A DNA stretch of 64,000 nucleotides. It comes from an uncultured SAR86 cluster bacterium. GTDB lineage: Bacteria; Pseudomonadota; Gammaproteobacteria; Magnimaribacterales; Magnimaribacteraceae. The notes below the pieces were generated by a model. It did no database searches, was not told where the DNA came from, and was given only the letters and a program-made list of their open reading frames with translations. Of the stretch, positions 42,005 to 52,480 are shown piece after piece. The stretch lies in contig CALJVP010000002.1 in assembly GCA_937773605.1 (NCBI GenBank), positions 180,483-244,482 on the forward strand, read 5' to 3'. The stretch's first letter is position 1; every line of letters begins with the position of its first letter. The translations under genes were made by a program, and so were the position numbers.

Positions 42005-45000
42005 CTAGTTCACATGAGAACCCGAATGATACACCAAATCTATATTTTCTTTACCGCATAAATTAAATAAACTTTTCATAGAATTATCATCAACATAAAA
42101 GGAATATTCTTTAGAAAGCAGAATATCTGCCTTTGCTTTTTTTCCTAGAAAACTTATTAAAACAGGACTGCCCTCTTGATTATTTGAGAGTGCTTTTATG
42201 CCGGTAGCAATTTCTTCTACATTCGCTGTATCTGGATCAAGGGTTATTCTTATGTGCTTCAAGTATTCATTTCTTGCTTCATCAAAAGTCAAGATTCTAT
42301 CTGCTACCATCTTAAATGTTGGCTTTTCAGCTCCTATAGAATAATTATCTTTTTCTACCACACCTTCGATTACGATCAGTTGGCCTTTCTTTAGAATACC
42401 TCTGTGCCTGTCAAAGATATCGGCCCATATAGAAATTTCAAGTCTTCCTGAAGAGTCGTCTATCGTCGCAAAAGCAAATCGCCCCTTTCTTCCCTGTCTT
42501 ACGTTTAAGTGCATTAACATTCCAGCAACACGCTGCGAATGAGTTTCAGTTTCTAACTCAGAAATAAAGAAACCACACATTTTACGAACTTCTCTTTTTT
42601 TCTTATCTATTGGATGAGATTCAAGATAAAACCCTAAGGAATTCCATTCCGCGGCAAGAAGATCAATTGTCTCAGAATCACTTAATCTATCATGGACTTC
42701 ATCTAACACTTTCTCATTATTTCCAAATAAGTCTTTTATTTTACTTTTGTCTCTTTCGGTTACTTGCTCAGATTTTTTTAGAGCAGAAGATATTTGATTA
42801 AATAGATCTTCTCTTTTACCAAAGCAGTCCATAGCCCCAGATCCAATTAGAGCTGTGAGTACTCTCTTATTTACTCTGTTACTGCCAACTCTTAAACAAA
42901 AATCTACTAAGTCTAAAAAAGGCCCATCTTCTCTAGAAGAAGTTATTTGATTCACCAATGACTCACCTATAGATTTTATTGCTCCTAAGCCATAAAGAAT
43001 GGTTTTGGAATCTAGGTCAATAAACTTATAAACGCTATTATTTATATCAGGTTTAATTACCTTCAAGCCTATTGAGCGACAATCATCGACAAACAATTGA
43101 ATCCTATCTGTTGAGTCCATCTCACAAGATAAAACAGAGGACATAAATTCCGCAGGATAGTGAGCCTTCAGCCATGCGGTTTGATAGGCGATAAGTGCAT
43201 AACCAACAGAATGGGATCTATTAAAACCATAGCCTGCAAACTGTTCAATTTGATCAAATAAATTAGCAGCATAGTTTTGATTAACCTCTTTAGAAACAGC
43301 TCCTTCTATGAATGTAGATCGAAGTTTTTCCATTTCTTCTTTCTTCTTTTTACCCATGGCTCGCCTTAAAATATCTGCCTGCCCTAAAGTAAAGCCTGAT
43401 AATTCTTGAGCTATTTGCATGACTTGTTCTTGATAAACTATAACGCCATAAGTAGTACTTAAGATCTTCTTTACAGCATCATGACCATATGTGACTTCTT
43501 CTCTTCCGTGCTTTCTATCAATATAAGAGTCGACCATGTTCATTCCTAATGCACCTGGACGATACAATGCATTCATGCTCACGATGTCTTCAAAATTATT
43601 AGGCACTAATTGTCTCAGGTAATCTCTCATGCCCCTTGATTCAAGTTGAAAAACTCCCGTGGTATCTGCTCGTTGTAAAAGCTCGAAGGTCTTGGGATCA
43701 TCTAAAGAGAGATTTTCTATATCTACTTTGACTTCATCGGGGTTTTTCTTCTCGTTCACTCTCTTAACTGCCCGATCAAGAATGGTTAGAGTTTTTAATC
43801 CTAGAAAATCAAACTTCACTAGTCCGGCAGATTCAACATCTCCCATATCAAACTGAGATGCAATGGTTCCTTTTTCTTCATCAAGAATCAGTGGGGTGAA
43901 ATCTGTTAAAGCAGTAGGAGCAATAACCACTCCAGCAGCATGAGTACCAACACTCCTTGATAGCCCTTCAAGCTTAAGAGCCATCTCAAAAACTTCTTTA
44001 GATTCATCACTAGCATCTATTATTTCTTGGAATTCTTTTACTTCATAAGCTTCTTCTAGAGAAATTCCAAGAACATCAGGAATTGCTTTTGCCAAACGGT
44101 CTCCGAATCCATACGGTTTTCCCAAAACTCTAACGACATCCCTAAGTACTGCTCTAGCTGCCATAGTGCCTCTAGTACTTATTTGCGCAACCGAATCTTT
44201 TCCGTATTTATTGGTAACATATTCAAGAACTTTATCCCTTCCTTCAACACAGAAATCTATATCAAAATCAGGGTTGCTTACCCTTTCTGGATTAAGGAAC
44301 CTCTCAAAAAGTAGGTCGTACTTAATTGGGTCTATGGCAGTAATTCCTAAAGCGTAGGCTGCGATAGATCCAGCGCCTGAACCTCTACCTGGACCTACTG
44401 GTATGTCATTAACTTGCGCCCAGTTCACAAAATCTGAAACGATAAGAAAATAACCTGCAAAATTTAACTTACAAATCATATCCAACTCATAGTCCAGCCT
44501 AGCGAAATATTGGTCTTCATCAATTGGATAAGAATTTACAGAAGAATTAATCTGTAAAATCCTTTTATTCAAACCTTCATAAGAAAGTTGTTTTAAATGC
44601 TCTTCTCGTGTTTGTCCTTCAGGAACGTCAAAATCAGGTAAATAAAACTCACCTAACTCTAAGTCTAGATTGCATTTTTCAGCTATCTTTACGGTATTCT
44701 CTAAAGCCTCAGGCAAATCTATAAAAAGCTCTTTCATTTCTTCTGGCGAACGTAAATATTGATTTTCCACAAAATCTTTAGATCTCCTGGGATCATCTAG
44801 AGCCTGGCCTTTTTGTATGCAGACCCTCGCTTCATGTGCTTCAAAATCAGAAGGACTAACATCAGGATCTACTGGCATCAAAAACCTTACGTCGTTAGTA
44901 GCAACCAAAGGGATCTTTTTTTGCATAGCCAGATCTATTACCTTCTGGTTGTATTCAGTTTCATTATTTTTTCCTAATCTCTGAATTTCAATGAAAAAAT

Positions 45001-45487
45001 TACCTTTAAAAAGATTATTAAAATAATCCACCCTTGAATTTGTTAATGCCTCATTTCCTCCTAGAATTGATTGACCTATATGTCCGTTAATACCTCCTGA
45101 GAGTGCTATCAAGCCTTCAGAATACTCTTCTAACCAACTTAATTTAACAATGGGTTCACCTGATACCTGGCCTTCAACATAAGCCTTAGAAACAAGCTTT
45201 GTAAGGTTTGTATAACCTGTCTTATTTATAACCAGCAACACTAGCGAGCCTGATTGAGAATCTAAATCTTTAGCAACTTTTATTTCTGAACCTACTATTG
45301 GTTTAATGCCTTGCTTCCTAGCAAGTCTATAGAACTTTATTAGCCCAAAAAGATTAGTTAGATCTGTTAGTGCCACAGCTGAAAAAGACAAATCAGAAGA
45401 TTTTTCAACCAGATCTTCTATTCTAATTATCCCATCTGATAATGAAAATTCTGAATGAAGATGAAGATGTACAAAATCTTGTTGCAT
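42005..45487 (-). CDS. dnaE: DNA polymerase III subunit alpha
   Basis: 1160 aa; FVHLHLHSEFSLSDGI PHP start, GPGRGSGAGSIAAYALGIT, PDFDIDFC. Confidence 0.98.
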   Translation of the reverse strand: MQQDFVHLHLHSEFSLSDGIIRIEDLVEKSSDLSFSAVALTDLTNLFGLIKFYRLARKQGIKPIVGSEIKVAKDLDSQSGSLVLLVINKTGYTNLTKLVSKAYVEGQVSGEPIVKLSWLEEYSEGLIALSGGINGHIGQSILGGNEALTNSRVDYFNNLFKGNFFIEIQRLGKNNETEYNQKVIDLAMQKKIPLVATNDVRFLMPVDPDVSPSDFEAHEARVCIQKGQALDDPRRSKDFVENQYLRSPEEMKELFIDLPEALENTVKIAEKCNLDLELGEFYLPDFDVPEGQTREEHLKQLSYEGLNKRILQINSSVNSYPIDEDQYFARLDYELDMICKLNFAGYFLIVSDFVNWAQVNDIPVGPGRGSGAGSIAAYALGITAIDPIKYDLLFERFLNPERVSNPDFDIDFCVEGRDKVLEYVTNKYGKDSVAQISTRGTMAARAVLRDVVRVLGKPYGFGDRLAKAIPDVLGISLEEAYEVKEFQEIIDASDESKEVFEMALKLEGLSRSVGTHAAGVVIAPTALTDFTPLILDEEKGTIASQFDMGDVESAGLVKFDFLGLKTLTILDRAVKRVNEKKNPDEVKVDIENLSLDDPKTFELLQRADTTGVFQLESRGMRDYLRQLVPNNFEDIVSMNALYRPGALGMNMVDSYIDRKHGREEVTYGHDAVKKILSTTYGVIVYQEQVMQIAQELSGFTLGQADILRRAMGKKKKEEMEKLRSTFIEGAVSKEVNQNYAANLFDQIEQFAGYGFNRSHSVGYALIAYQTAWLKAHYPAEFMSSVLSCEMDSTDRIQLFVDDCRSIGLKVIKPDINNSVYKFIDLDSKTILYGLGAIKSIGESLVNQITSSREDGPFLDLVDFCLRVGSNRVNKRVLTALIGSGAMDCFGKREDLFNQISSALKKSEQVTERDKSKIKDLFGNNEKVLDEVHDRLSDSETIDLLAAEWNSLGFYLESHPIDKKKREVRKMCGFFISELETETHSQRVAGMLMHLNVRQGRKGRFAFATIDDSSGRLEISIWADIFDRHRGILKKGQLIVIEGVVEKDNYSIGAEKPTFKMVADRILTFDEARNEYLKHIRITLDPDTANVEEIATGIKALSNNQEGSPVLISFLGKKAKADILLSKEYSFYVDDNSMKSLFNLCGKENIDLVYHSGSHVN

Positions 45488-45491
45488 TAAA

Positions 45492-46061
45492 TTATGAGTC
45501 TAGCCTGATTAATTTTTTTACTGGCCTAAATGATAACCTATGAATCTTACATGGACCCAATGATTCTAGGGCATCTAAATGAAATTTTGTTGGGTAACCT
45601 TTATGTTCTTTAAAACCATAGCCAGGATAAAGTAGATCTAGATCTTTCATTAATTCATCTCTGCTGACTTTAGCTATTATGGAAGCCGCCATAATACTCT
45701 TTATAAAAGAATCTCCTTTAATAATTGCTTCGCATTCTATTGAAATATTTGGTTTATGATTTCCATCACATAAAACTATTTCTGGAACTATTTCTAAGCC
45801 CTCTATCGCTCTCTTCATTGATAATAAAGAAGCCTGTAAAATATTTATAGAATCTATTTCCTCAATGGATGCAGAGGCAAGACTCCATGCGATTGCAGAT
45901 TCTTTTATTTTCTTGCTTAGTTCTTGTCTTTTTTTTTCAGTTAATTTTTTAGAATCATTCAGCCCTTCAATTTCTATAGAATCATCTAAGATAACTGCTG
46001 CAGACACCACAGGACCTGCCAGCGGACCTCTGCCTACCTCATCTACTCCAGCTTCAATCAA
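45492..46061 (-). CDS. rnhB: Ribonuclease HII
   Basis: 189 aa; AGVDEVGRGPLAGPVV, NDSKKLTEKKR. Confidence 0.97.
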   Translation of the reverse strand: MIEAGVDEVGRGPLAGPVVSAAVILDDSIEIEGLNDSKKLTEKKRQELSKKIKESAIAWSLASASIEEIDSINILQASLLSMKRAIEGLEIVPEIVLCDGNHKPNISIECEAIIKGDSFIKSIMAASIIAKVSRDELMKDLDLLYPGYGFKEHKGYPTKFHLDALESLGPCKIHRLSFRPVKKLIRLDS

Positions 46062-47206
46062 ACCAACATCTCTTTAATTTGCTTTGCAGCTAGATCAGAG
46101 CCTCCAGCCATTAAAGATATATGAATTTTTTTAAATTCTTGAAGGTACTTGTCTCTATCGTGGCCGAATAAAGACATAAAGGTTGTATGTATATTTTCAG
46201 GTGTGACTTCATCTTGTAATAATTCAGGTAATAGTTGTTTATTGGCAAGAAGATTTGGAAGGGAGAAGTATTTAATATTCAGTAATGGTTTAATAATCTT
46301 AAAACTTAGCCAGCCAGTTTTGTAGACAGTGACACATGGCGTCTGCATTAAAAGTGCTTCTAATGTTGCTGTTCCTGAGGTGATGATAGCCAAATCTGCG
46401 CTTTTGAGAACTTCTTGCGAGTTCCCATAAGAAAATTCTACAATTCCTATATCCTCGCTTTCTTCTAGTTGCTTTTTGTGGTCCGGCGAAGAAAGAGGCA
46501 TTAAAAATCTTGCTTCTGGTAAGTCATTTTTAATAAGCTTTGCAGCCCTTAACATCTCATTACCTAATAAGGAGATTTCAGAATTTCTACTTCCTGGCAA
46601 TAGGGCAATTACTATATTATTATTTTCTAATAATCTACGATCTTCTAAAGATGTTTCTTCACTCGCAACAGGGAATTTATAAGATAAAGGATGACCAATG
46701 TAGCTAACCTCTATGGAAGAATCAGCATAGACTTCGCTTTCAAATGGAAAAAGGGTAAAAACCTTATCTACGGAGGATTCCATAGTCTTGATCCTACCTT
46801 TTCGCCATGCCCAAACAGAAGGGCTTACGTATTGAATTGTTTTAATACCAAGCTGCTTCTTTAGATACTTGGCTATCGGTAAATTAAAATCTGGAGAATC
46901 AATACCAATGTAAAGATCTGGTTTCTGGTCTATAAGAAATTTTTTAAAATTCTTCCTTAAATTTAAGATCTTTCGTAATCTTAGTAAAGGCTCCACAATT
47001 CCCATAACTGCTATTTCTTTTATATCAAAAAAAGATGCGAGGCCTCTTCTCTTCATAGAATCGCCACCCAGGCCTATAAATTCAGCATCAGGAAATTGCT
47101 TTCTAATAGAATCTATTAAAGGACCACCAAGCTCATCACCTGATTTTTCGCCTGCAACTATTGCTATTTTTATCTGAATATTTTTATCGATGTTTGAAGA
47201 AATCAA
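46058..47206 (-). CDS. lpxB: Lipid-A-disaccharide synthase
   Basis: 382 aa; IVAGEKSGDELGGPLI, GLGGDSMKRRGL, YVSPSVWAWRKGR, LLPGSRNSEI. Confidence 0.97.
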   Translation of the reverse strand: MISSNIDKNIQIKIAIVAGEKSGDELGGPLIDSIRKQFPDAEFIGLGGDSMKRRGLASFFDIKEIAVMGIVEPLLRLRKILNLRKNFKKFLIDQKPDLYIGIDSPDFNLPIAKYLKKQLGIKTIQYVSPSVWAWRKGRIKTMESSVDKVFTLFPFESEVYADSSIEVSYIGHPLSYKFPVASEETSLEDRRLLENNNIVIALLPGSRNSEISLLGNEMLRAAKLIKNDLPEARFLMPLSSPDHKKQLEESEDIGIVEFSYGNSQEVLKSADLAIITSGTATLEALLMQTPCVTVYKTGWLSFKIIKPLLNIKYFSLPNLLANKQLLPELLQDEVTPENIHTTFMSLFGHDRDKYLQEFKKIHISLMAGGSDLAAKQIKEMLV

Positions 47207-47994
47207 CGAGAAATTCCGCGCGTCGAACTCTCTACAGAAGAAATAAAAGAGGAAACTTCAGGTGTAATGGTTACTGAACTCTTTAATTCTAATAAAGCTT
47301 CATCTGTAGTCAGTTTTTTTCTATAGAGAGTTCGATAAGCTGATTTCAAAGACTCAATGGTCTCAGAAGAAAATCCCAACCTCTTAATTCCAACTGAATT
47401 TATTCCAAATGGTTTTGCAGGATTGCCTCTAACTTTTACATAAGAAGGTATGTCTTTATTAACGGCACTTCCCATAGCACAAAAACTATACTCCCCCAGA
47501 GAACAAAATTGATGCACTATTGCATACCCTCCAAGAATGACACCCTTACCAACTTTCACAGAACCGGCCAAGGCAGCTTGGTTTGAGAGCACAACATCGT
47601 CTTCAATCTCACAATCATGAGCTATATGAGAATAGGCCATCATTAAATTCCTATTACCTATAGAAGTTATTCCTTTTTCTTGAATGGTACCTCTATGGAT
47701 TGTTACCCCTTCTCTAATAATATTTTCATCACCTATGATTAGTTGAGTGGGTTCATCTTTATATTTTTTGTCAGGACTTCCATCTCCAATAGAAGAAAAC
47801 TGCAAGATCCTGTTATTTTTCCCCATTTTTGTTGGACCTTTTACTATCACGTGAGATTCAATTACAGTCCCAGAACCAAGCTCTACATCAGCACCTATAA
47901 TTGAATAGGGTCCTATCTGAACGCCTTCATCGATTTTTGCTTTAGGGTCAATTATTGCGGTGTGATGATGCATGTTATTTAGGCCTATCAGCAC
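47203..47994 (-). CDS. lpxA: Acyl-ACP--UDP-N-acetylglucosamine O-acyltransferase
   Basis: 263 aa hexapeptide-repeat protein; HHTAIIDPKAKIDEGVQIGPYSIIG; lpx operon. Confidence 0.95.
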   Translation of the reverse strand: MLIGLNNMHHHTAIIDPKAKIDEGVQIGPYSIIGADVELGSGTVIESHVIVKGPTKMGKNNRILQFSSIGDGSPDKKYKDEPTQLIIGDENIIREGVTIHRGTIQEKGITSIGNRNLMMAYSHIAHDCEIEDDVVLSNQAALAGSVKVGKGVILGGYAIVHQFCSLGEYSFCAMGSAVNKDIPSYVKVRGNPAKPFGINSVGIKRLGFSSETIESLKSAYRTLYRKKLTTDEALLELKSSVTITPEVSSFISSVESSTRGISR

Positions 47995-48421
47995 AAAGAA
48001 TAGTTGCTTTTGCGACTAGCTCACCTTCGACAGAAGCAGTGCAATCAAACTTCCAAATTCCTTTTTTATCAGTTATCACCCTGGACTCTAATATTAATTT
48101 ATCTCCCGGAACCGCTGGCTTCTTAAACCTTAGATTATCTGCACCGACAAAGTAATAGATTGAACCTTCTTCGGGGGTCTTATTCATTGTCTTAAATCCT
48201 AGTATTCCTGAGACTTGAGCCATTGCTTCAACTATTAATACGCCTGGCATAACTTCTTTTCCAGGAAAATGCCCCATAAAATAGGGCTCATTAGTTGTTA
48301 TGTTTTTATAGCCCTTCACATAGTTACCTAAATCTAATTCTGTCACTCTATCAATCAAGAGCATTGGGTACCTGTGAGGTAAAAACTGTTTTATCTCTTC
48401 TATGTTTATTGTTACTTCCAT
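47975..48421 (-). CDS. fabZ: 3-hydroxyacyl-ACP dehydratase FabZ
   Basis: 148 aa; LPHRYPMLLIDRV, FMGHFPGKEVMPGVLIVEAMAQ. Confidence 0.97.
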   Translation of the reverse strand: MEVTINIEEIKQFLPHRYPMLLIDRVTELDLGNYVKGYKNITTNEPYFMGHFPGKEVMPGVLIVEAMAQVSGILGFKTMNKTPEEGSIYYFVGADNLRFKKPAVPGDKLILESRVITDKKGIWKFDCTASVEGELVAKATILCADRPK

Positions 48422-48425
48422 ATCT

Positions 48426-49427
48426 TTATTTAATTAATTTATTGAGCTTCTTAAAAAGAACAGCGTTCTTCTTCCAGTCCTTATTTTTCATGAAAGGTGT
48501 ACCCGATGAGTAAGTACCAGGCTCTTTTATAGATTTAGTGATTAAGCTCATTGCAGTTATGTGAACTTCATCTGAAATTTCTACGTTATCAACTACAGCA
48601 CAGCATCCCGCTAAAGTGCAATATCGTCCTATTTTAGAACTTCCCGCAATTGCACTTCTAGCAGCTATGGCCGTGCCTTCTCCAATTTCTACGTTATGAG
48701 CTAGGTGAACTTGGTTGTCTATCTTTACATTATCCTCAATCTTAGTATCACCTACTGAACCTCTATCAACGGAGCTATTCGACCCTATCTCAACATTATT
48801 ACCAATAATAACCCCGCCTAGGTGCTCTATTTTGTACCAATCTTGGCCGTCTTTAGCAAAACCCAGACCATCAGATCCAATAACTGTTCCAGAATGTATT
48901 ATGCAATCAGATCCTAACTCTACACCTTCATATATAGATACATTTGAATGGATAATGGTTCCAGATCCTATCTTGACTCCTTTGCCAAGAAAACTGGATG
49001 GCCCTATAGATACGCCATGATCAACTGCAACATCTTCTGAAATAGTAACAAATGAGCATATTGTCGAACCATCACCTATATTCGCAGTATCATGAATGGC
49101 TGCTAGCTTAGAAGTAACCGGATCAGCCTTAGGCCTCCTCAATTCCATAAATACTTTTGAAGCTTTGGCGTACAAAAGATGGGGGTTTTCCCCGATCAGA
49201 GCATTTCCATTGTATTTGCCTAAATTATCCTCAGAAAGAATAATTGCACCGGCTGTTGATTTAGCCAAGAGAGGTAAGAAATTATCTCGAGAAATAAAGC
49301 TTAGTTGATCTTTATTTGCTTTATCTATTGAATTTAAGCCAAGAATTATTTTTTTGTGATCACCTTGTAATTCTGCTCCTATCTCCTGAGCAAGATCTCC
49401 TAGAGTAATACCTGCACTAGAGGACAC
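48426..49427 (-). CDS. lpxD: UDP-3-O-(3-hydroxymyristoyl)glucosamine N-acyltransferase
   Basis: 333 aa hexapeptide repeats; SDGLGFAKDGQDWYKIEHLGGVIIGNNVEIGSNSSVDRGS. Confidence 0.96.
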   Translation of the reverse strand: MSSSAGITLGDLAQEIGAELQGDHKKIILGLNSIDKANKDQLSFISRDNFLPLLAKSTAGAIILSEDNLGKYNGNALIGENPHLLYAKASKVFMELRRPKADPVTSKLAAIHDTANIGDGSTICSFVTISEDVAVDHGVSIGPSSFLGKGVKIGSGTIIHSNVSIYEGVELGSDCIIHSGTVIGSDGLGFAKDGQDWYKIEHLGGVIIGNNVEIGSNSSVDRGSVGDTKIEDNVKIDNQVHLAHNVEIGEGTAIAARSAIAGSSKIGRYCTLAGCCAVVDNVEISDEVHITAMSLITKSIKEPGTYSSGTPFMKNKDWKKNAVLFKKLNKLIK

Positions 49428-49436
49428 TTAAAACAA

Positions 49437-49967
49437 TTACTCTTCTTGTTGATTCATTGCATCAATAACTTCTTGCGTGATATCAAAGCCTTGATCGGCA
49501 TACATTAAAGAAGAATTTTGACCCTTATCAAGAAGAATTGTTATAGCTTTTGCCCTAATAAGCTCTGTCATTATGACTTGATATTTTTCAGCTTGCTGCT
49601 GTTGTACTACTTGAATAACTTGTTTTTGTATTTCAGTAAGTTTTTTCCTTAAGAAATCTATATCTTGCAACAAGGATTGGAATCTTTTTGAAGCTTCTTG
49701 TTTTTCCTCGTCTGACATCGTTGGACCTTCTTTTTGAATTCTTTCTTGAATCTCCCTGGCCTCGGTCTCTTTGCCTTGTAATTCTTCAGATACTTCAGTC
49801 CATTCTTTAGTATTTTGCATTTCTTCGAATTCTTGTTTAGCAGCATCGGTAGACATCAAGGCTTGTTGAGGGTCTATAGTTGCGATATTTAAATCTGCTG
49901 AATAAATACTTAAAGGTGCAAGAGCTAGCACTAAAGTTAACAATATATTTCTTTTATAAAGGTCCAT
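49437..49967 (-). CDS. skp: OmpH/Skp family periplasmic chaperone
   Basis: 176 aa; signal peptide then coiled-coil-rich region; between lpxD and bamA. Confidence 0.88.
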   Translation of the reverse strand: MDLYKRNILLTLVLALAPLSIYSADLNIATIDPQQALMSTDAAKQEFEEMQNTKEWTEVSEELQGKETEAREIQERIQKEGPTMSDEEKQEASKRFQSLLQDIDFLRKKLTEIQKQVIQVVQQQQAEKYQVIMTELIRAKAITILLDKGQNSSLMYADQGFDITQEVIDAMNQQEE

Positions 49968-50059
49968 AATATTTCCTAAACTAAGTTGATTAATAATCGT
50001 GATGGAAGTTTAACGGTTTGTTAAGCCGTTTAGAAGTTTTAGATGCAGTAATTTTCATT

Positions 50060-52480
50060 TTAAAACTGTGTGCCTATTTCAAATTGGAAAGATTCTGTTT
50101 CATCCAAGGGGCCGGCATTTGTTGGTTTAGAAATTGCCACTGACATGGGACCTAGTTGAGTAATCCAAGTTGCTCCTATGCCATAAGAATACCTTAATTC
50201 AGCTAAATCTAATTCGCTGCAATTAATATTTATGAGTTCATTGCCGCAATCTTTAGAAAAAACATTTCCTATGTCTATAAAAAATGAGCTCCTCATGGAC
50301 CTTTGGTCTTCAATGAAAGGCAGCTTAAAGATAAAATCAAAACCTGCCTCAACTAAATATGCACCTCCTATGGACCTATCATTATCATAATACGCATAAG
50401 GATTGGCTATGGGATTTCCATTATCATCCAAGATTGGATTTCCATCTGAACCTAGATAATACAACGAAGGAGTTGCTCTAGGGCCCAAGGTATTTTGCTT
50501 GAAACCTCTTACGGAACTTATTCCACCCGAATAAAAGTGTTCAAAGAAAGGTGCTATTTCCGTATCTCCATAAGGTTCTAATACGCCTATTTCACCTCTC
50601 AAACCAAAGATAATATTGCCTCCAAAAATTGGTTTGAAATATTTATGCCTGTAAGTTGCTTTAGCGTAGGTCAATGAACTTCCCGGTATGGCTAGCTGTA
50701 AAGCAAAAGCCTGAGATTGACCTGCAGTAGGAAATAAACCTCTATTAAGGCTTATCTTTGACCAAATAAATTGAGACTTTAATACTTCAAATTTTGTACC
50801 TTCAGAGGCGGTAAAGGCTATTATCTGAGAGGCTGGAGTAGATCCTGTATCTATTTCGGTATTATCATAATTTAGGTTTAATCCTATTCTTTCAATATCA
50901 CTTATAGGCAACCCAAATTGTATTCCTGCACCAAATGCGTCGGATGTATAACTAGCTATGTTGAATTGGCCATAATCTGAAGCTCTAAAATAGGCGTTAT
51001 AACCTCTACTGACACCGTCAATATTATAATAGGGTTCTCCATAATTGAATGAGTAACTTCTTTGCCAAGTACTGTCATTAATACCTATGCCTATTGCTTT
51101 CCCTGTCCCAAAGGCATTATTTTCATTATAGTTAAGTCCTAGAACCAATCCGTATGCTCCGTAGCCTAAACTACCCCCTACAGAACCTGAGAATTCTTCT
51201 TCTACTGAAAACTCCACATCAATTTGATCACTCACACCTGCAACTGGTATTTCTTCGGATTCAACTTCCTTAAAATAGCCCAACCTTTCAAGCCTTAGTT
51301 TCGAATTCTCAATTAGGTTATTGGAGGCCCAAGCACCTTCCATTTGACGCATTTCTCTTCTTAAAACAACATCATGGGTTCTTTTATTCCCTTTAAAAAC
51401 AATTCTTCTTACATAGGTTCTTTGTTGAGGGTCCACATAAAAAGTTAAATCCACCTTTCCTGTTTCATCATTAACGTCAGTTACACCGTTAATCTCAGCA
51501 AAACTATAACCTTCATTTCCTAAGATATTTGTAAATATTTCTTCAGTCTCAGTTACATAGTATTGAGAAAAAATATCTCCTGGTTGAACTAAAATTAAAG
51601 ATCTCAAAACCGCTTCTTCTATCGGCAAGTCTCCTGCTATATTTATTTCGCCAATCTCGTAAGTCTCTCCTTCAGTGATATTGAGGGTTATAAATACTGA
51701 TTGTTTGTCTGGGGTAATGGTAACTTGAGAACTATCAAGCTTAAATTCAACATAACCTCTATTTTTGTAAAAAGAAGTCAATGACTCTATATCGCCTTTC
51801 AGTTTTTCTCTTGAATACCTATCATCATTAGTTATGAATGAGAACCAACCTCCAGTGCCGAGTTCAAAAATTTCCAGAATTTCTTCATCAGCAAAAGTTT
51901 TATTCCCGACCAGATTTATATTACTAATAACAGCAACTTCACCTTCCTCTATCTCTATATTTAATGCAACTCTGTTTCTGGGTTTAGATTCCGTATCAAC
52001 TTCAACCAACGCACCGTAACGACCTTGGGAAACATATTGACGTTGAATTTCTTGCGCCAAACCATTAAGGATAGATCTTTTAAATACTTGACCTTGAGAT
52101 AGTCCAGCTTCGTTTAAGCCTTTTATTAAGTCTTCAGTTTTGATTGCTTTATTTCCGTCTAATTCTATAGATGCAATAGAAGGACGTTCTGTGATGCTTA
52201 GGATAAGAGTATTGCCATCCCTTCCCACTTGAATGTCATCAAATTGTCCTGTTTTGAAGACTACCTTTGCCGCATTTTGAAGATCGTAAGAATCAACATT
52301 ATCACCTACAGCCAAAGGCAAAACATTAAATATACTTCCAGCAGAAACTCTTTGAAGTCCACTGATTCTTATATCTTCAACCAACCATTTCTCATCTTCT
52401 GAATTTATGCTTTGCGATAAAGAGAGACTTAAAAGCAAGAAACCACTAAAAAATAATGAAGTAATTTTAGATTTAAACAT
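50060..52480 (-). CDS. bamA: Outer membrane protein assembly factor BamA
   Basis: 806 aa; POTRA repeats (VEDIRISGLQRVSAGSIFNVLPLAVGD), C-terminal barrel with SSVRGFKQNTLGPR, terminal Phe. Confidence 0.96.
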   Translation of the reverse strand: MFKSKITSLFFSGFLLLSLSLSQSINSEDEKWLVEDIRISGLQRVSAGSIFNVLPLAVGDNVDSYDLQNAAKVVFKTGQFDDIQVGRDGNTLILSITERPSIASIELDGNKAIKTEDLIKGLNEAGLSQGQVFKRSILNGLAQEIQRQYVSQGRYGALVEVDTESKPRNRVALNIEIEEGEVAVISNINLVGNKTFADEEILEIFELGTGGWFSFITNDDRYSREKLKGDIESLTSFYKNRGYVEFKLDSSQVTITPDKQSVFITLNITEGETYEIGEINIAGDLPIEEAVLRSLILVQPGDIFSQYYVTETEEIFTNILGNEGYSFAEINGVTDVNDETGKVDLTFYVDPQQRTYVRRIVFKGNKRTHDVVLRREMRQMEGAWASNNLIENSKLRLERLGYFKEVESEEIPVAGVSDQIDVEFSVEEEFSGSVGGSLGYGAYGLVLGLNYNENNAFGTGKAIGIGINDSTWQRSYSFNYGEPYYNIDGVSRGYNAYFRASDYGQFNIASYTSDAFGAGIQFGLPISDIERIGLNLNYDNTEIDTGSTPASQIIAFTASEGTKFEVLKSQFIWSKISLNRGLFPTAGQSQAFALQLAIPGSSLTYAKATYRHKYFKPIFGGNIIFGLRGEIGVLEPYGDTEIAPFFEHFYSGGISSVRGFKQNTLGPRATPSLYYLGSDGNPILDDNGNPIANPYAYYDNDRSIGGAYLVEAGFDFIFKLPFIEDQRSMRSSFFIDIGNVFSKDCGNELININCSELDLAELRYSYGIGATWITQLGPMSVAISKPTNAGPLDETESFQFEIGTQF

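Noticed and set aside
49968-50059. AACGG...CCGTT inverted repeat between bamA and skp, considered as a terminator or sigma-E promoter
   Set aside because: Short stem without a U tract, and no convincing sigma-E -10 element.
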